The notes beneath the pieces were generated by a model, which saw nothing but the letters and a program-made list of their open reading frames with translations, was not told the origin of the DNA and did not search any database. A stretch of 5,389 bases of DNA from CAYLOC01 sp964385195 (GTDB lineage: Bacteria > Actinomycetota > Actinomycetes > Propionibacteriales > Nocardioidaceae). Numbering within the stretch: the stretch's first letter is position 1; every line of letters starts with the position of its first letter. Location of the stretch: contig CAYLOC010000197.1 of the NCBI GenBank assembly GCA_964385195.1, forward strand, positions 1 to 5,389, read 5' to 3'. Below are positions 4,880 to 5,389 of this stretch, one piece after another. The position numbers were made by a program, and so were the translations under genes.

Positions 4880-5377
4880 GTGAAACCGAGAGTTCTCGCC
4901 CTGTGTGGATGGGCGATCGCCGTCGTCGTCGCCACTGCCATCGGCCTGACGGCGGTGTCATTACTCTCAAAGGGACTCACCGCAGACAGCGTCACCCCGC
5001 TCAGCCAAGACAGCGTAGCCACAGCCCTGGCGAACCATCGCGCGCAATCCCCCGACGCCGGTACCGTCCCGCCCACCGCCAGGCCCTCCACCCCCTCGCA
5101 CTCACCGTCGACACCTACCCGCCCACCGACCCACACCCGGACCCTGGACTCACCCGGCGGCACCGTCATCGCCCGATGCCGCGGCGACGCCAGCTACCTA
5201 CAGTCATGGAGCCCCGCGCAGGGATGGAAGGTCGACGACTACGACCGAGGGCCATCGGCCTCAACAGCGGTCTCCTTCGAAGGAGCCACCGACGCCACCG
5301 ACGACCACGAAGTGGCCATCACCGTCACGTGCAGCTCTGGGGAACCGGTCTCCCACATCACCACATCCGACGACTGA
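4880..5377 (+). CDS. Membrane-anchored extracytoplasmic protein, actinobacterial family often labelled septum formation initiator (165 aa)
   Basis: One N-terminal hydrophobic helix (about residues 7-30) after a short basic start (MKPR) anchors the protein. A Pro/Thr/Ser-rich linker (about 56-90) follows, then a small outer domain (about 91-155) beginning SPGGTVIARC and containing WSPAQGWKVDDYDRG. Two cysteines, C100 and C151, could form a disulfide outside the cell. C9 lies in the helix, but the preceding residues (LAL) do not make a lipobox. From memory, similar proteins with a helix, a Pro-rich linker and a GGTV..RC...SPAQG(W/Y)(K/R)VDD domain are common next to two-component pairs in actinomycetes; the name septum formation initiator is an unproven database label. 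The GTG at 4880 is the first usable start; GGGAA sits only a few bases upstream, so the ribosome-binding site is poor. Divergent from the regulator and sharing its operator, it is probably a target of, or accessory to, the sensor kinase. Confidence 0.85.
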   Translation: MKPRVLALCGWAIAVVVATAIGLTAVSLLSKGLTADSVTPLSQDSVATALANHRAQSPDAGTVPPTARPSTPSHSPSTPTRPPTHTRTLDSPGGTVIARCRGDASYLQSWSPAQGWKVDDYDRGPSASTAVSFEGATDATDDHEVAITVTCSSGEPVSHITTSDD

Positions 5378-5389
5378 TCATGTCCGGCC

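Noticed and set aside
4880..4910. Lipoprotein signal at C9 of the plus-strand protein
   Set aside because: Residues before the cysteine (LAL) lack the small residue at -1 and the cysteine lies within the hydrophobic helix.
4074..4970. Response regulator extended to an ATG at 4970 (298 aa)
   Set aside because: The receiver domain begins at SELLIVEDD just after the GTG at 4766; the extension would run through the divergent promoter region and into the opposite-strand gene.
5380..5389. Start of another gene at ATG 5380
   Set aside because: Only three codons are visible before the window ends, with no ribosome-binding site; it cannot be supported.

Overview
The window is GC-rich DNA (about two thirds G+C by eye) with strong G/C preference at third codon positions, GTG starts, ATGA stop/start overlaps and a probably leaderless gene. 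This points to an actinomycete (high-GC Gram-positive); I cannot name a genus. It is densely coding: five genes lie on the minus strand and one on the plus strand, with no rRNA, tRNA, insertion sequence or CRISPR array visible.

Reading the minus strand in transcription order (right to left): an OmpR/PhoB-type response regulator (4766-4074) and a HAMP-domain sensor histidine kinase (4077-2752) overlap by four bases. After a 118-bp gap comes a 54-codon gene for a Ser/Thr/Gly-rich, cysteine-free peptide (2633-2469). Fourteen bases later comes a six-helix ABC exporter half-transporter (2454-739). Its stop overlaps the start of a Hanks-type serine/threonine protein kinase (742 to beyond base 1), which runs off the window. 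On the plus strand, divergent from the response regulator, is a gene for a membrane-anchored, extracytoplasmic protein (4880-5377).

The most interesting unit is the trio of small Ser-rich peptide, ABC exporter and Ser/Thr kinase. It looks like a compact cassette for making, perhaps phosphorylating, and exporting a small peptide. It does not match a RiPP or lanthipeptide layout I recognise: there is no LanC/LanM/LanKC domain, no radical-SAM or YcaO enzyme, no C39 peptidase on the transporter and no cysteine in the peptide. The rest of the cluster may lie beyond base 1.

Two regulatory regions link the trio to the two-component system. A nearly identical element, CTTAGC(C/G)TTCCCT, with an 11-bp direct-repeat arrangement of CTTA half-sites typical of OmpR/PhoB-family operators, lies both upstream of the peptide gene (about 2740-2763) and in the divergent region between the regulator and the plus-strand gene (about 4835-4857). 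The simplest model is that the response regulator controls its own operon, the divergent surface protein and the peptide/exporter/kinase operon. A perfect 14-bp inverted repeat just inside the ABC gene, plus a small palindrome over the peptide stop codon, could set the ratio of peptide to transporter.
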